Shown piece after piece: positions 35,055 to 46,204 of a stretch of DNA of 64,000 nt. Origin of the DNA: Dactylonectria macrodidyma. Lineage: Eukaryota; Ascomycota; Sordariomycetes; Hypocreales; Nectriaceae. Numbering within the stretch: position 1 is the stretch's first letter; every line of letters begins with the position of its first letter. The position numbers and the translations under genes are program-made. The notes beneath the pieces were generated by a model that had not been told where the DNA came from, did not search any database, and worked only from the letters and a program-made list of their open reading frames with translations. The stretch covers positions 4,712,001 through 4,776,000 of the forward strand of contig JAGMUV010000001.1 in the NCBI GenBank assembly GCA_020744425.1, given 5' to 3'.

Positions 35055-36032
35055 ATGAGTTCTTCTATTGACTTGGCTGCCCGCTCCTTCAAGGAACAGC
35101 TGCTGGTACTATGGCAAAACATACTTTTTTTCACAAATTCACAATTTTTCACGCCCCATGCCCCAAAAGCTACGAGCAAGCGCTCCACGATTCCATATTA
35201 TGCCCCAAAGGAAACCTGGCCTGTTCCAACGCTCCCTACCCTCGATGAAATCAGCCAAGGCGAGCACTTAGAGGATAGTTGGTCAAATGTCTGTGCCGTC
35301 AAGGTTGGTGAACACTTTGTTGCCAAATTCGGTCGCAGAGTCGACTTCCTCGAAGGCGATAACACCATGTTCGTGAAGAAGAATACGAATATTCCTGTTC
35401 CAACTATCTACGCCATGTACCAGGCAGATCTTGAGGTTCAAGGGGAAATGATGAATTGCAGTGTCATAGTTATGGAGTACATCAAAGGTAAAACTGTAAG
35501 ATCAAGCTTTAACGATCTTAACGACGAGGAAAAAGAACGCTTTGCGTTGCAACTGCGTTCCCATTTGTCCGAGCTCAGGGCCCTCCCGTCGGAAGGCTAC
35601 TTTGGTGCCATCGGTGAAGGACCTTTGAATGTTCCTTTCCATGGGTACTATGATAACCGTCGCACCTTGCAGGGTCCTCACAGGACTGAAGAAGAGTTTG
35701 TCAACGCCATGGCAGCCGCGATGAGACATACGCATTACAGCCGTGATTGGGCTGAATTTTGTATACCTCATATACGAAAGGCCTTTCGGGGCCACGAGCC
35801 GGTTTTTACGCACGCTCACCTGAGTCACGAGAACATTCTGATTCGAGATGAGGATAAATCACCCGTCTTGATTGATTGGGAATATTCAGCTTGGTTGCCC
35901 TCTTTCTGGGAGCACGCCTATCTCGTGAAAGGCAGTATATCTGATGATGGCTGGTTGCCATACGCGTCGAAGGCTCTTGATGCGGAGACCGAGACGAGAG
36001 CTTGGATGGAAATGGTATCACGGTGTTGGTGA
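35055..36032 (+). CDS. APH-family phosphotransferase-like protein with substituted catalytic Asp
   Basis: Single exon, 325 aa, ATG in leader context caccATGag. C-lobe motifs of the aminoglycoside phosphotransferase fold (PF01636 type): catalytic-loop FTHAHLSHENILI and Mg-binding VLIDWEYSAW; N-lobe VAKFGRRVDFLEG and VMEYIKGKTV as hinge. In active members the loop reads HxDxxxxN; here the Asp position is His (CAC, HAHLSHEN), while Asn and the IDWE Asp are kept. A true Asp-to-His change would be expected to abolish or strongly change phosphotransfer, so this may be a pseudokinase-like protein. The fungal APH expansion has mostly unknown substrates. A second, broken APH fragment lies at 49.6 kb. 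No signal peptide. Confidence 0.82.
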   Translation: MSSSIDLAARSFKEQLLVLWQNILFFTNSQFFTPHAPKATSKRSTIPYYAPKETWPVPTLPTLDEISQGEHLEDSWSNVCAVKVGEHFVAKFGRRVDFLEGDNTMFVKKNTNIPVPTIYAMYQADLEVQGEMMNCSVIVMEYIKGKTVRSSFNDLNDEEKERFALQLRSHLSELRALPSEGYFGAIGEGPLNVPFHGYYDNRRTLQGPHRTEEEFVNAMAAAMRHTHYSRDWAEFCIPHIRKAFRGHEPVFTHAHLSHENILIRDEDKSPVLIDWEYSAWLPSFWEHAYLVKGSISDDGWLPYASKALDAETETRAWMEMVSRCW

Positions 36033-36737
36033 AGAATAAGGATATTGTGTTAAAGATTTTGACGGCTGGACTAACGAAATAGCTTGGAGTTGTGAGGGTA
36101 TAAATAAGAACTGGGATATATGCAATGAGAGAAGAAACTTGAGTATAGGTTGTTATCTTATAATAAAGTTTTACAGGGATTGGCAAAAAAGCGAAATGAG
36201 AAAGTGGCAAGTCTCCATTCCTAGCTGTATGTAGTAAATAATTTACACCTGAACATCATATATCCAACTAAATAAATTGCAAAAGTTTCTTAACTCCTCT
36301 TAATCGCCAATGGGTACGTGAGTATGCTAGTTACTAGCTTTGATATGATGTACAAGCAGCCCCTTTCGGGCCGGCTACTTAATGGGTACCTATACGGTCG
36401 GCTGGTCAGGCAACCGGAGCTGCGGAAGGTTGGGCGGCAAGGTAGGCCGCGAAGAGGTCGTTTTGCAACTTGTGTAGCCAGCTTGCCGGGGTTTAGGTAG
36501 AGGCTTGGATTGAGGCCTGTGGCACACAGCAAGGAAGGCTCGCAGGCCGGCAGATCGAACGCTCGCGCCGAAGGTATCAAGGGTTCGCGTATCCCGGCTA
36601 AGCCTAGTCAAATAGGGCGTCCTAGTCATATAGGGTTGTTGAGGCGAGCTCTTGATCGGAACTTCCTTTGCGTAGTAAGTGGTCGCTGGACCGTTGCTAG
36701 CGTTCTTCCCCTCCTATATGAGGGGGTTCTTTGAGCC
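36033..36737 (-). mobile_element. possible body of a SINE-like element
   Basis: About 700 bases on the minus-strand downstream side of the tRNA-like head at 36738-36797. The sequence is moderately GC-rich from 36340 to 36730 and AT-rich below 36290. It has no coding content I trust and includes a second copy of the gaaaggggc motif seen in the head. No clear A-tail or target duplication was found, so the extent is a guess. Confidence 0.25.
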
Positions 36738-36797
36738 CATCCAGATTTCGACCCACCACCTCTTGCGAAAGGGGCTTAACCACTTTGCTACTGGATG
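36738..36797 (-). other. tRNA-like sequence (degenerate tRNA or SINE head)
   Basis: On the minus strand, CATCCAG and CTGGATG at the two ends form a perfect 7-bp acceptor-like stem. Between them is TAGCAAAGTGG (36780-36790), close to the pol III A box (TRGCNNAGTGG), and 25 nt on GGGTCGAAATC (36744-36754), close to the B box (GGTTCGANTCC). D, anticodon and T arms pair poorly, so it is not a functional tRNA; a tRNA-derived SINE or pseudo-tRNA is likelier. Confidence 0.42.
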
Positions 36798-37120
36798 AGC
36801 CATCCATTTCTGAGGAGCGATGTAATGGTGCTTCTCGGCCAATTGGTGAGGTCTGCGTTCAGAAGTATGGATTGTAAATGGGCGAGGTCTTTTTGCATAA
36901 TCAGACCAACGCGTTGTGTGGCTATGGTTTGCGGCGACTTTAAGAAGCGTATACGTTCTTGACTCTGGCACCTCCCTTTGTATTCCAACCAAAGGTGGCC
37001 TGAATCGTCTACATCGTTTATGTGGTTTGTTTGCACATAGATTGCCTTGAACTGCTTTTCATTTCTCATTACTACGAGGAATACCTTGTAGTGACGAAGA
37101 TTAGGCAGCATGTCGTGCAT
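36788..37120 (-). CDS. hypothetical protein, 110 aa
   Basis: Not recognised. Begins MHDMLPNLRHYKVFLVVMRN; the well-ordered N-terminal two thirds (KVFLVVMRNEKQFKAIYVQT, DSGHLWLEYKG) look like alternating strands. Support for a real gene: minus-strand TATAAAT (37287-37293) and a leader intron with GTAAGT donor, CTAAC branch site and CACAG acceptor (37204-37136, 69 nt) just before the ATG. The frame upstream of the intron is also open but has no ATG. The stop codon TAG (36788-36790) falls inside the A-box-like part of the tRNA-like sequence, so the C-terminus may have been replaced by an insertion. Confidence 0.42.
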   Translation of the reverse strand: MHDMLPNLRHYKVFLVVMRNEKQFKAIYVQTNHINDVDDSGHLWLEYKGRCQSQERIRFLKSPQTIATQRVGLIMQKDLAHLQSILLNADLTNWPRSTITSLLRNGWLIQ

Positions 37121-37299
37121 TTGTTTGTGAGAGAACTGTGCTTATAGTTAGTGACTTTGCTGCTATGATTGAGTAGTGGATTTTGGGGGAAATGGGGAAC
37201 TTACGTGTTTCTGAAAGGTAACTCGGAAAAAGCGTCTGTGTTGGTTTCTGCTACCTTGGTGTATGAAATGCAGTAGTGTCGAACGGATTTATACTCTCA

Positions 37300-40136
37300 A
37301 AAAGCTTAGCTTGGATATTAATATTATGTCACCGAAGATCGGTTAAGATCAGCTCAGAACGAAAGGAACTCGGACAGTCAAAGTTAGTAACTGAACAGGC
37401 CGCCCTGTCGAAGGATTTTCAGACACAAACAAAAGAAACACGGTCAAAGCCGTAAACTTGGATTAGGAACTATGTACATTGTATCCTTTACATCTCCCCG
37501 CCCTTGGTTTATCTATTTGTTCTTGTTTGCATATTTCGATGAAAGCTCTAAGATACTCAACACTCTGTTCACTGAGCTCAGCAGACCAGAATTTTTCGGC
37601 TACTACGTCGATTTCTGCTTTCATTTGGAACAAAAACCATCAGTACTGTACTCTTCTCAAATCTTTGTCATCTGTCCCCTGCCTGCCGACTACCCCTAGC
37701 CGACTACCCCTAGTCGACTGCCCCCTGTTTGTCATCTACCCCCCTGTAACACTTCCGCAGCGCCTTACTGTGACCATTCCCAAAAGGAGTTAAACTCGGT
37801 CCATGCTTTACTCTCAAAGACTTAGGACATACTCCCATTTAAACACAATGCTATTTAGTCTAAGAACACTTTGGCTTGTCCCTGGCATAAGGAAGAGGGA
37901 GAAACAAAAATTGAAGTTAATAGACGGTGTGGCCGTAGTCATTGAGTTCTCTGATGGATTTACTATGATCCTCAGGTATGAAGTGCAAAACACCATGCCG
38001 CAAACGGGCAACCCTTTGGCACATCAACCTATAGTTACCATAAGCCTGGTGTGGGTATATCAACTTGCCGCCATTGCGTCCTTCGAGCGAACGGTACACC
38101 ACCGATCTCTAGTGCAAGATAATGGGGAGGTCCGCATATTGGCCGTTGCTAGACTCTTTGCTCAATTCATCCCTCAGATTTTCATGATGCAATGCGTTGC
38201 CTTCTTTGCTAGGATGACAAGAGCCTTTACACTTTTCGAGGCCGCACAGCAATCGTGAACCCCCCCCCAAAAAAAAAGGTCGCGAACTTTCCTATAGGCC
38301 AGGAAGAGTCACGAAATGGGTGTTGGTGGGTGAAGCACTATTTCGGCGTGTCATGGGTGTCTAGGGTGCTTGCCCGTTGTGAAGAGGATCGTCTCTGGTA
38401 TGAAGGAGGCGGCGTCTCCGTTGACAGTCAATACTGGACTTGCCATGCCCGATTGCGGTTAAATTCTTGCCTGTTTGTAGACTAGCTGAAAGCATACTTG
38501 GGATGTAAGAGGCTAGAAATGCGTCATGCGGACTTTAAAATCAGCCAAAGTACAGGATAGCTAGGGTATAAGTCCACCAATTGATCAGGGCGTCTTTGAA
38601 GACATGATTAATCGCACATTACAAGTCTGTGCGCGCTAGATTTCGAGGCCCCAACCATAGAGTCGTCAATCCATTCGGTCACCTACGGTGAGTAACTCCT
38701 CTCCCGTAAGGAGAGAGTTGCCGACTTCCACAAGAAAACTTCTTGCAGGTGTAAACCTGGGGTAGCAAAGAGATAGGTCAGCGCCCCCAAGCCAACTATG
38801 GACTTCTACGCTCACATCGCAATCATCGGCACCAACCGACACGATTAGACTAAAGCCTTAACTGAACATCACTGATGAGTTCGTTGACAGGACGGCTAGA
38901 ATCACGTCGCGGCAGCGTTTAGAATTTTCCCTAGGAAGATATCTTGCCATACACTTTCTCTCCCTAGAAGCATATTGGGCGAGGAACTAGAAGCCGGGGT
39001 GGTTCTACGTGTCATAATGGCGAGGGCCAACAAGAGCTTGCAAGAATGAGATAGCTAACCATCATCGAGATGCCGCCATGTCTGCTAACCTGGCCGCCCC
39101 CCACCTTGTCCACTTTCGGCCACCCACACCCATCTGGTTGATTGGCTGGCTCACTGAGCTCACTCTCACTAGGAGGAAAGCGCGCCGCCGAGAGGGGGCT
39201 CAGCCGTCTCTCTTCGCTTCTATTCTCTGCACTCATTCCCTCATTCTTGACCATCGGGGTGTCTGTCTTGACTGCCCATCTCCCCATCTCCCCATCGCCA
39301 TCATACTCTTACATATTTGATTCAAACTATGCGAGGTGCCTCCCAATATTGATCAGCGTTTCGAATCCCATCTCCCTTTGACCCCTTGCGCCTTTGAAGG
39401 CCAAGACCCCATTCCTCCTCCCATCTCCAAGGCTCTAGGATGCAGGAAGAGGATGGAGGATCCAGTTGACGTCTGGATTGACGCCATTAGTGATTGGTGC
39501 TTCTCAGCAGGCCCATTCATATTTGATTGCGCGAATCGCGCGAATCGCCCAACTAGTGCTGGCAAGGGTGGAGGGGAGGGGGTCGGCAGACTGCCCAACA
39601 GGTGCCCAAGCTTGGATGTCCTTTGTAGTGGGTTGCTGGCCCTAGGTGCTATCATTCTCGCCTGCCTGCACAGAGAGTGGTTTGCATTTCAATCAGTCCC
39701 ACATGGTGGTGAAAGCCTAAGGAATTTGCTGGCCTGGTAGCGTGACAAAGTGTGACTTTGAGTTGATGCGCAATCAGACCACTCTTGCTGGGCGTTATCT
39801 TATAGGCGACAACTACGGACTACTCTGTGGTAGATTCCTCGTCCTAGGGTCTAGATAACTAACGACTAAAGTCACGATACCGAAATAGCCCCTAGCGAAC
39901 CCTCAATCGGGCAACTCGTCCTTTGACGGCTTAGATCCCCACTTGTCGTCGTAGATCCTGGTTACAGTGCTCCGAGGCTAGCTACGCGAAACCCAGAAAG
40001 TGTTGGATCAGTCTCGACCCATGCGGGGTTATGCAATTAGGATAAAATCATCCGTTCCATTTTGCAACGCGTGTCCAACGTAAGCTTTTCGTTCCTTTTT
40101 TCACACGCCCACTTCCCAGATCATCCCGCACCAACA
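37300..40136. other. intergenic, no supported gene
   Basis: About 2.8 kb. A 151-codon ATG frame at 37803-38258 has no recognisable motif. An A-run and C-run adjoin at about 38260-38278. Short motif-free ORFs at 39078-39740. Otherwise nothing seen. Confidence 0.4.
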
Positions 40137-41687
40137 ATGTCCGATAAAAAGACTCCATCACCGCCCAACGCCGGCTCGCCAGCCCCGGCATCGTCATCGC
40201 CCGTCATAGTACCTGATGACGAGTTGCAGGCAGACGTGAGTGGACCCTTTTCCATTTGAAAACTATCAACGTGGCCAGTTCTCACCAAGTGTTTGGCACT
40301 TCCAGGATGATTTGGACGGGGTCGATTCCGCCTACGAGGCTTCGTGAGTCCGAGAACGCACTTCTAGCTTATCCTCTCTGACTGTCTCTCCAGAAATGCC
40401 TCTGGCAGTCTTTTCTCGTCTCTAAACTCGAGTATACTTGACTACAAGTGAGTCCCCGACTCTAGTGATAAAGATCTTTTAGCGGAAAGCTTACCAGGGG
40501 TCATGCACCATTTAGATACGAGGCTAGTGTGATCGCAGACGTCAAATGCCAGGGGCTAAGCTAACAATGTCGCAGAACGGGCGTCGATATCATGCCTTTC
40601 GTCAAGGCACCTACCCAGTGGTATGTGCTTGAGAGTCGCCGCGATAAGGAACTGAGAAGGGGACTAATCAAACCACCAATAGCCGAATGATGAGGAAGAG
40701 CAAGATCGTATGGACTTAGTCCATCACATCTACACCCTTCTGCTCGATGGTCAGCTTCAACTTGCACCCATTAGCAAGAATACTCAGCGTGTGCTCGACC
40801 TTGGCACTGGAACCGGTATTTGGGCAATGGCTTTCGCGGAGTGAGTGTCCCCATCCAGGCGGCGATTTATCCCAAGATTGTTTTTTAACAACCATGGGCA
40901 TTAGCGATTATCCGTCTGCTGAAGTGTTTGGGACCGACTTGAGCCCTATTCAACCCCAATGGTATGTATGTTCCTTTTTGTTTCGCCGGATCCTGCTCAC
41001 AATCACGATGCAGGACTCCGCCCAACTGCTTCTTCGAAGTGGACGACTACGAAGAAGACTGGGTATATCGAACACCGTTCGATTTTATCCATATTCGCGA
41101 GCTTGAGGGTTGCATCGGTGACTCAGAACGGCTATTTGGACAGGCATTCCGTCACTTGACCCCCGGAGGGTACATTGAGCTGCAAGCTGTGAATGGCGAA
41201 TTCTTATGTGATGACGGCACCATTGAGAAGGCCACGAATGCCGTCTCCTGGATGGAGTACCTGTGCAAGGGGGCCGCCCAGTTTGGCAAACCGGTGGACT
41301 GCACCGCGAAGTGGAGAGACATGTTGATCGCCGCTGGATTTGTCGATGTCCATCAGGAAATCCGCAAGGTATTTATGAGCCCCAACTGATGCGCAACCCT
41401 CATCATTCCGAAGAAAACCCTCGGTTGCTAACATTCAGGCATAGCTCCCGATCGGCATGTGGCCCAAAGACCCGAAGCTCAAAGAGATTGGCAAGTATCA
41501 GTCGGTTCAGGAGCTCCAGGTCATAGACTCGTACACGCCCGGAATCTTTGGACACGGATTGGGTTGGAGTATGGAAGAGGTTCAAGTGATCATGGCTAAG
41601 GTGAAGAAAGATCTCAAGGACCCGTCCATCCACCTTTACCTCCCCGTCTATTTCATTTATGGGAGAAAGCCCGAAGCTGACTCTTGA
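40137..41687 (+). CDS. LaeA-like SAM-dependent methyltransferase, nine exons
   Basis: Exons 40137-40235, 40306-40343, 40394-40447, 40516-40522, 40576-40620, 40683-40840, 40905-40961, 41014-41368, 41445-41687; phases agree throughout, 351 aa. Disordered Pro/Ser N-terminus, DYKYENGRRYHAFRQGTYPV motif, NDEEEQDRMDLVHHIY, SAM motif I VLDLGTGTGIWAMAFA, motif II GTDLSPIQPQW, FIHIRELEG, LTPGGYIELQ, and a C-terminal GIFGHGLGWS. This is the pattern of the large LaeA/TAM methyltransferase family; members range from global regulators of secondary metabolism to small-molecule methyltransferases. True LaeA orthology cannot be claimed. Exon 4 is only 7 nt and its downstream intron has a GC donor (GAG|GCTAGT) with a good CTAAC branch site; it is required to keep the YENGRRYHA motif in frame. 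Confidence 0.86.
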
Positions 41688-43712
41688 ACACCCCGAGGCG
41701 GTTATCAACATCAAATCATTTTACCACGCACAACAGAATTTTGTTCCATAAGTCAACATTTTGTCATTTAACTCTTTTCAATAACTGTTATGTAGTGGAG
41801 CTTTTAGCAATTAGCAACCAAGATTTATCCGGTTGCCAATTCCAGTACTCGGCTTTGGATCTCGAACTTGCCCACGACGTAGGTTTCGGCGACATATGGA
41901 AGTCAAGGTCCATATGTTGGTCCGTGGAATTCTGCCCGAGTCGTTGAAGAGCGGTGGCCCCAAGTCTGGAACTTGGTACGAGAATTAAGCAAGCTCAAGC
42001 GCAAGTGTCCAAAGTGAGGCAGCCCATGTGTTTGTTGGAGGCGGGCGTAATGCGACTCTGAAGTGTGCAGTGCTGCCTTGGGCTGCACCTGCTTTGGGAT
42101 GACGATTGCAAAAGAATTAGTTCGCCATAGTCTTCATCAGGAATACCTACATGCTGAGAAAGCCTTTTTGCTGCGCGAGTCAATGGTCAAGCGCGTCCCT
42201 GGTAGTTGACGCGCTGTCTTGACGAAGACCGGCTGTCCAACGCGATCCCAAGGCGAGACAGCTGTCTGATGATGCAGTTGGCAAAGGCTTTGTGAATGCT
42301 GACGCTGCAGTATACCGCTAAGACAGGCTGGTGAATGAGTGCTCATAAATGGGTTAGATTATTTTCGGAGGGAGCATCCCCGTTCTTGGTGCATCCAAGC
42401 CACCAATCTTGGAGAAATCTGTTGTGGCAACCGTCAACTCAAGGCGACGGCCGAATTAAATTCCGAGATACATCGCGCAGCAACCCGAAGTCAGCAAATG
42501 ATACTCCGTCAACCGATAAAGGCGTATCTCTTGGTTGCATTGGTGGGTCTTGGGCGACCATCTGGACTAACGCAGTTGATGAAGGTCGCCATTCAGATTG
42601 GAGGATCAAGAGGTTTGTCCCCTCCCACAAATGACGGCTACAGCTTCTGTCGCAGTCGATCAAAAATCGGCAAAAAGGAATCATGGTATTAAAATTAGGC
42701 ATGTCGGCCTTGGTTTGTGTAGCTAGTCCCTGCTGGTGGATTGCGATCTAGTTGTCGAAAGACGTGAGAGCCCACATGGTTGTCGCACGGCAAAGTTAAT
42801 ACCCCAAACCTCCAAACGATCCGTCTCATCTCATTTAATCTTCAGAATATAATTACTTTAGTAGCTAGAATAAACGCTTTTAAAAATCTATCTCTAGTAA
42901 ATATCTTACAGCTTAATTATGAGCCAAGTTGTCATCCGACGTGGTTCAGACAACGCCCTGTCTCAAACTCCAGTGAGTGGCGGGTCAACTTGCAGGTGCG
43001 TAACGAGTTAGACCAGAACAGCTGTCAACTCCTCACAACCGACTAGTCTATGATTTGTATGCTGGTCATTCTCCCTTGCATACGAGAACTCCTTGCAGAT
43101 GGTAGACTCCTCAGCCAGCCTGTCGTGTTCGATTGTGGTCAATAACCCAATCAATTAGTATGTAACTATGTGTCAAATTTCCGTCCGATTTCCGTTAGAT
43201 TTTCAACCCCCAACCACGTACCTAGGTACTGTAGGTACATGCACCTGTGAGTCGACACTGAGACTCTAGTCCAAGCCACTCTATGGCGTATTGCGAGCAC
43301 TCACTGGCAGGACGAGTTGCCGACTGTGACAAGGGGCCTTTAGACGCGTGAAGAGTAAAGAGAATGCCTACTTATATCTGATCCAAACCTATTCCAGGTT
43401 TCAAAGCCCGTCTAAATCGAGTGCCAAATGGTTGAGTGGTCGGGGACAGCATCTCGGGGAAATGAGTCGCCGACCCGCATGTGCTAATGCATGACAGCAT
43501 CCCTCCCCAATGGATTTGAGGTATCACATCCTCCACACCACCTACCACACCACCTTTAACTGCAGCCTGCAGCGCCAGCTCAAACGAGCACGACCAACAG
43601 CCAGCCTGGCGACCTTGGCAGCAACCCTTTACAGCGGCATTTGCAGCAACCCGCCCCCCTCCTGAAATCCCTCTCTTGCCTCTCCAACTCGTCTCTCGAC
43701 AATGTGTCAACC
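41688..43712. other. intergenic, partly AT-rich
   Basis: About 2 kb. AT-rich block at about 42820-42930 with repeated tta/taa words, resembling RIP-eroded repeat DNA. A palindromic tacctaggta motif lies near 43217-43228. No gene recognised. Confidence 0.4.
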
Positions 43713-45531
43713 ATGGCGGATCAGAACAGTCAGAAGCGCCAGCGCTCCGAGGAGCCCTCTCCAACCAACACCACCGGCAGTTCAGAGAAGAGGAGGAGGA
43801 CAAGCTACGTCAGAGTCGACGTCTGGGCTCCTTGGAGATATGCTCCCGAGTTCTGGGATGGACTGTCCATGATCCACATGACCCGCAAGGCCATGGCAGA
43901 ACTCAACCGACGGAACAGCATTCTCCATGATTCTCCCCCTCCGCTGCCACCTCCACCGGCAGAGCTCGCTGGGCTCCCTGTGCACACTGCCGTCACCACT
44001 GTCATAGACAGAGGCCTTGTTCGTTCCGCAAGACAAGGCGGCCTAGACCTAACTGATCTTCGTGGGGTATGGTGACAGGAGCGCAGTCTATGCAGTTTTG
44101 TGAAGTCTTTCTAACAACCACATATAGTATCCCTACCCAGTCATAGTCCGTCAATCTCCAGGCATCACGAGCGGGACCCGATCCTCGCGAAGCAAAAAGG
44201 TCAAGTCCGGGGATCGAGCCTCTACCAGTCCCATCTCTGTGACAACCACGACCACGACCGAGAGGTCGACGCCCTACAACCTGGATTTCGATTTGCACCT
44301 GACCGACCACCGAGTTCACACTGTGTACTCCTCTCAAGCACCGGACTTGGGGGAGATAATGGCGGCAGTGGCTGCACCAAGGTCGTCACTGTCGCCCTCC
44401 AAATTCTCCGATACCGCTTTTGAGGACTTCCTGGAGAACAACGAGTTGGCTCAACAAGAAGACGACGTCATGGCCGATGTGATCCCTGCCATCATCGGCC
44501 CAGGTCAGAATACCGAGGCATCTGCTCGAAGCGAAGTGTTTAGAAACCTCGAGCATCTCACAGACGGGACCCTCTTCCGGGCGAACCCGGACCTTTGCTA
44601 TGGCGCGTTCCCCGAAGAACTAGACCGATCAATCCGCAACGAGCTCGCCGGCCACATCATTCCATCGACTATGTCGGAAGAGCCCATCGCTCCAAACTTC
44701 TTCCTCGACGTCAAAGGCACGGATGGGTGTGCAGCTGTGGCAACGCGCCAAGTTCGCTACTATGGAGCCATCGGAGCTCGGGGCATGCACAGTTTGCAGA
44801 ACCACGGCATAGATGAGCCACAGTATGACCTCCAGGCATACACTTATAGCTCAACCTATATGAATGGCATGCTTCGGCTGTTCGCTCACTCCCTCTCGGC
44901 ACCAATCACCCATGGAGGACAGCCTGAGTACCATATGACTCAGGTAGACGCATGGGACATGACTAACGACATCGAAAGTTTCCGCAGAGGGGCCACCGCC
45001 TTCAGGAACACAAGGGATTTGGCCAAACGACACCGGGATAACTTCATCAAAGCAGCAAACGTCAGAGCAGGAATAGCGGTTGAGGAAGATGAAGAAGACA
45101 TGCACGAGATACACGAAATCGACGCCCAGAATTTTCATGAGTTTGGGGATTTTGCAGACTATCTTGCCATGCAGAATACTGATGAAGGGCTTCAGCAGCA
45201 CATCGATGACGGCTGGACCGACGTTTTCCAAGAAGCTTCCGAAGCAGTTGCTGCTCCTCAATATCCCTACATGGGCGAGGATGTGCAAGAACCGAACCAG
45301 GCACCAGATACCCCAGAGTTCACGACTCTATCGATGAGTTTTCCTACGAGCTTCGCTTCGAGCCGCAGCTCCAATTCTTCCCGTTCCAAGCTGCGGCGGC
45401 AATCGGCAAGCCCGTCGTCCAGCCGCTCGCCCAAGGATCGAATGCGGCCCGGAGACCAACGAGCTATCGATATGGCTCCATTCGATACCATGTCAGTGCA
45501 GTCGGCTTCGGGCGAGTTTCGCTGGGTCTAA
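43713..45531 (+). CDS. DUF7924-like fungal protein
   Basis: Two exons (43713-44066, 44128-45531; intron ends CATATAG), 585 aa. Basic N-terminus with a likely nuclear signal (KRRRT), a Pro-rich linker, then a folded core around residues 240-360: HIIPSTMSEEPIAPNFFLDVKG followed by ATRQVRYYGAIGARGMHSLQ and YDLQAYTYSSTYMNGMLRLFAHSLSAP. This is the signature I associate with DUF7924, widespread in Pezizomycotina and of unknown function. The FxDVKG strand followed by a Gln-Tyr helix resembles a PD-(D/E)XK nuclease arrangement; that is inference. The C-terminus is acidic, then Ser/Arg-rich and disordered. Two ATGs in the leader are out of frame or weak, so the start at 43713 (aaccATGg) is preferred. 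Confidence 0.75.
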
Positions 45532-46204
45532 ACCTCTCTGCGGAAGGGGAGGTTTCGTTTCATGCATACAGAGGGTTATGGTGGGACGCGGAGCTGGAGG
45601 ACGGGATCGAGCAAAGTCTGGCGTTGAAAATACATTCTAGGTGACAGGGTCGCCGAACGCATTCGGAGTGATTCTTCGACAATTTTCTTGGTCATGAGCA
45701 TGCCGTAGGTGCCGCAAATAGCCTGCCAGCACAATCCCATATGTGACAGAACTACCCCAGGCGTCTTTGCCATTTGGTTTCATTTCAGCCTGCCAAGATC
45801 CGGGCCAACTTAGGTAACAGATGATATTCTTTGCTTTGGCCCGAGATTTTTCCCCGTGTCCTCTTGCTTCAATCTGGGCAGGTGCGTTGATCGGGTTGCC
45901 TTCCATGATCGAGGCCCATAGATTTAGTGGGACATGTCACCTGGTTCGCAACCCTCCAACTCCAACCTCTGCCAACCTTTCCTTCATCCTTGTCAACTCC
46001 CAAAACGCGAACATTGCAAGCCCTCGCCCCATCGCCCACGATGGCCTCGATTTCATTGACATTTCCTGATTCGGCATCCTGCATTACTGCGATGAATGCA
46101 ATAGTAGTCGTGATGGCTTTGTCGTCTCTGTTCTCGAGAATGTTAAATTTACCACGCCCGCTTCATGGCTACCATCACCGTTAATTAGGACCAACTGGGG
46201 AATA
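45532..46204. other. intergenic before ABC relic
   Basis: About 670 bases, no gene recognised; it may contain eroded upstream parts of the ABC transporter. Confidence 0.4.

Noticed and set aside
36738..36797. Functional tRNA gene
   Set aside because: The acceptor-like stem and A/B-box-like motifs exist, but the D, anticodon and T arms do not pair properly.
37803..38258. 151-aa ATG ORF as a gene
   Set aside because: No recognisable motif or promoter, and the flanking sequence is low in coding character.
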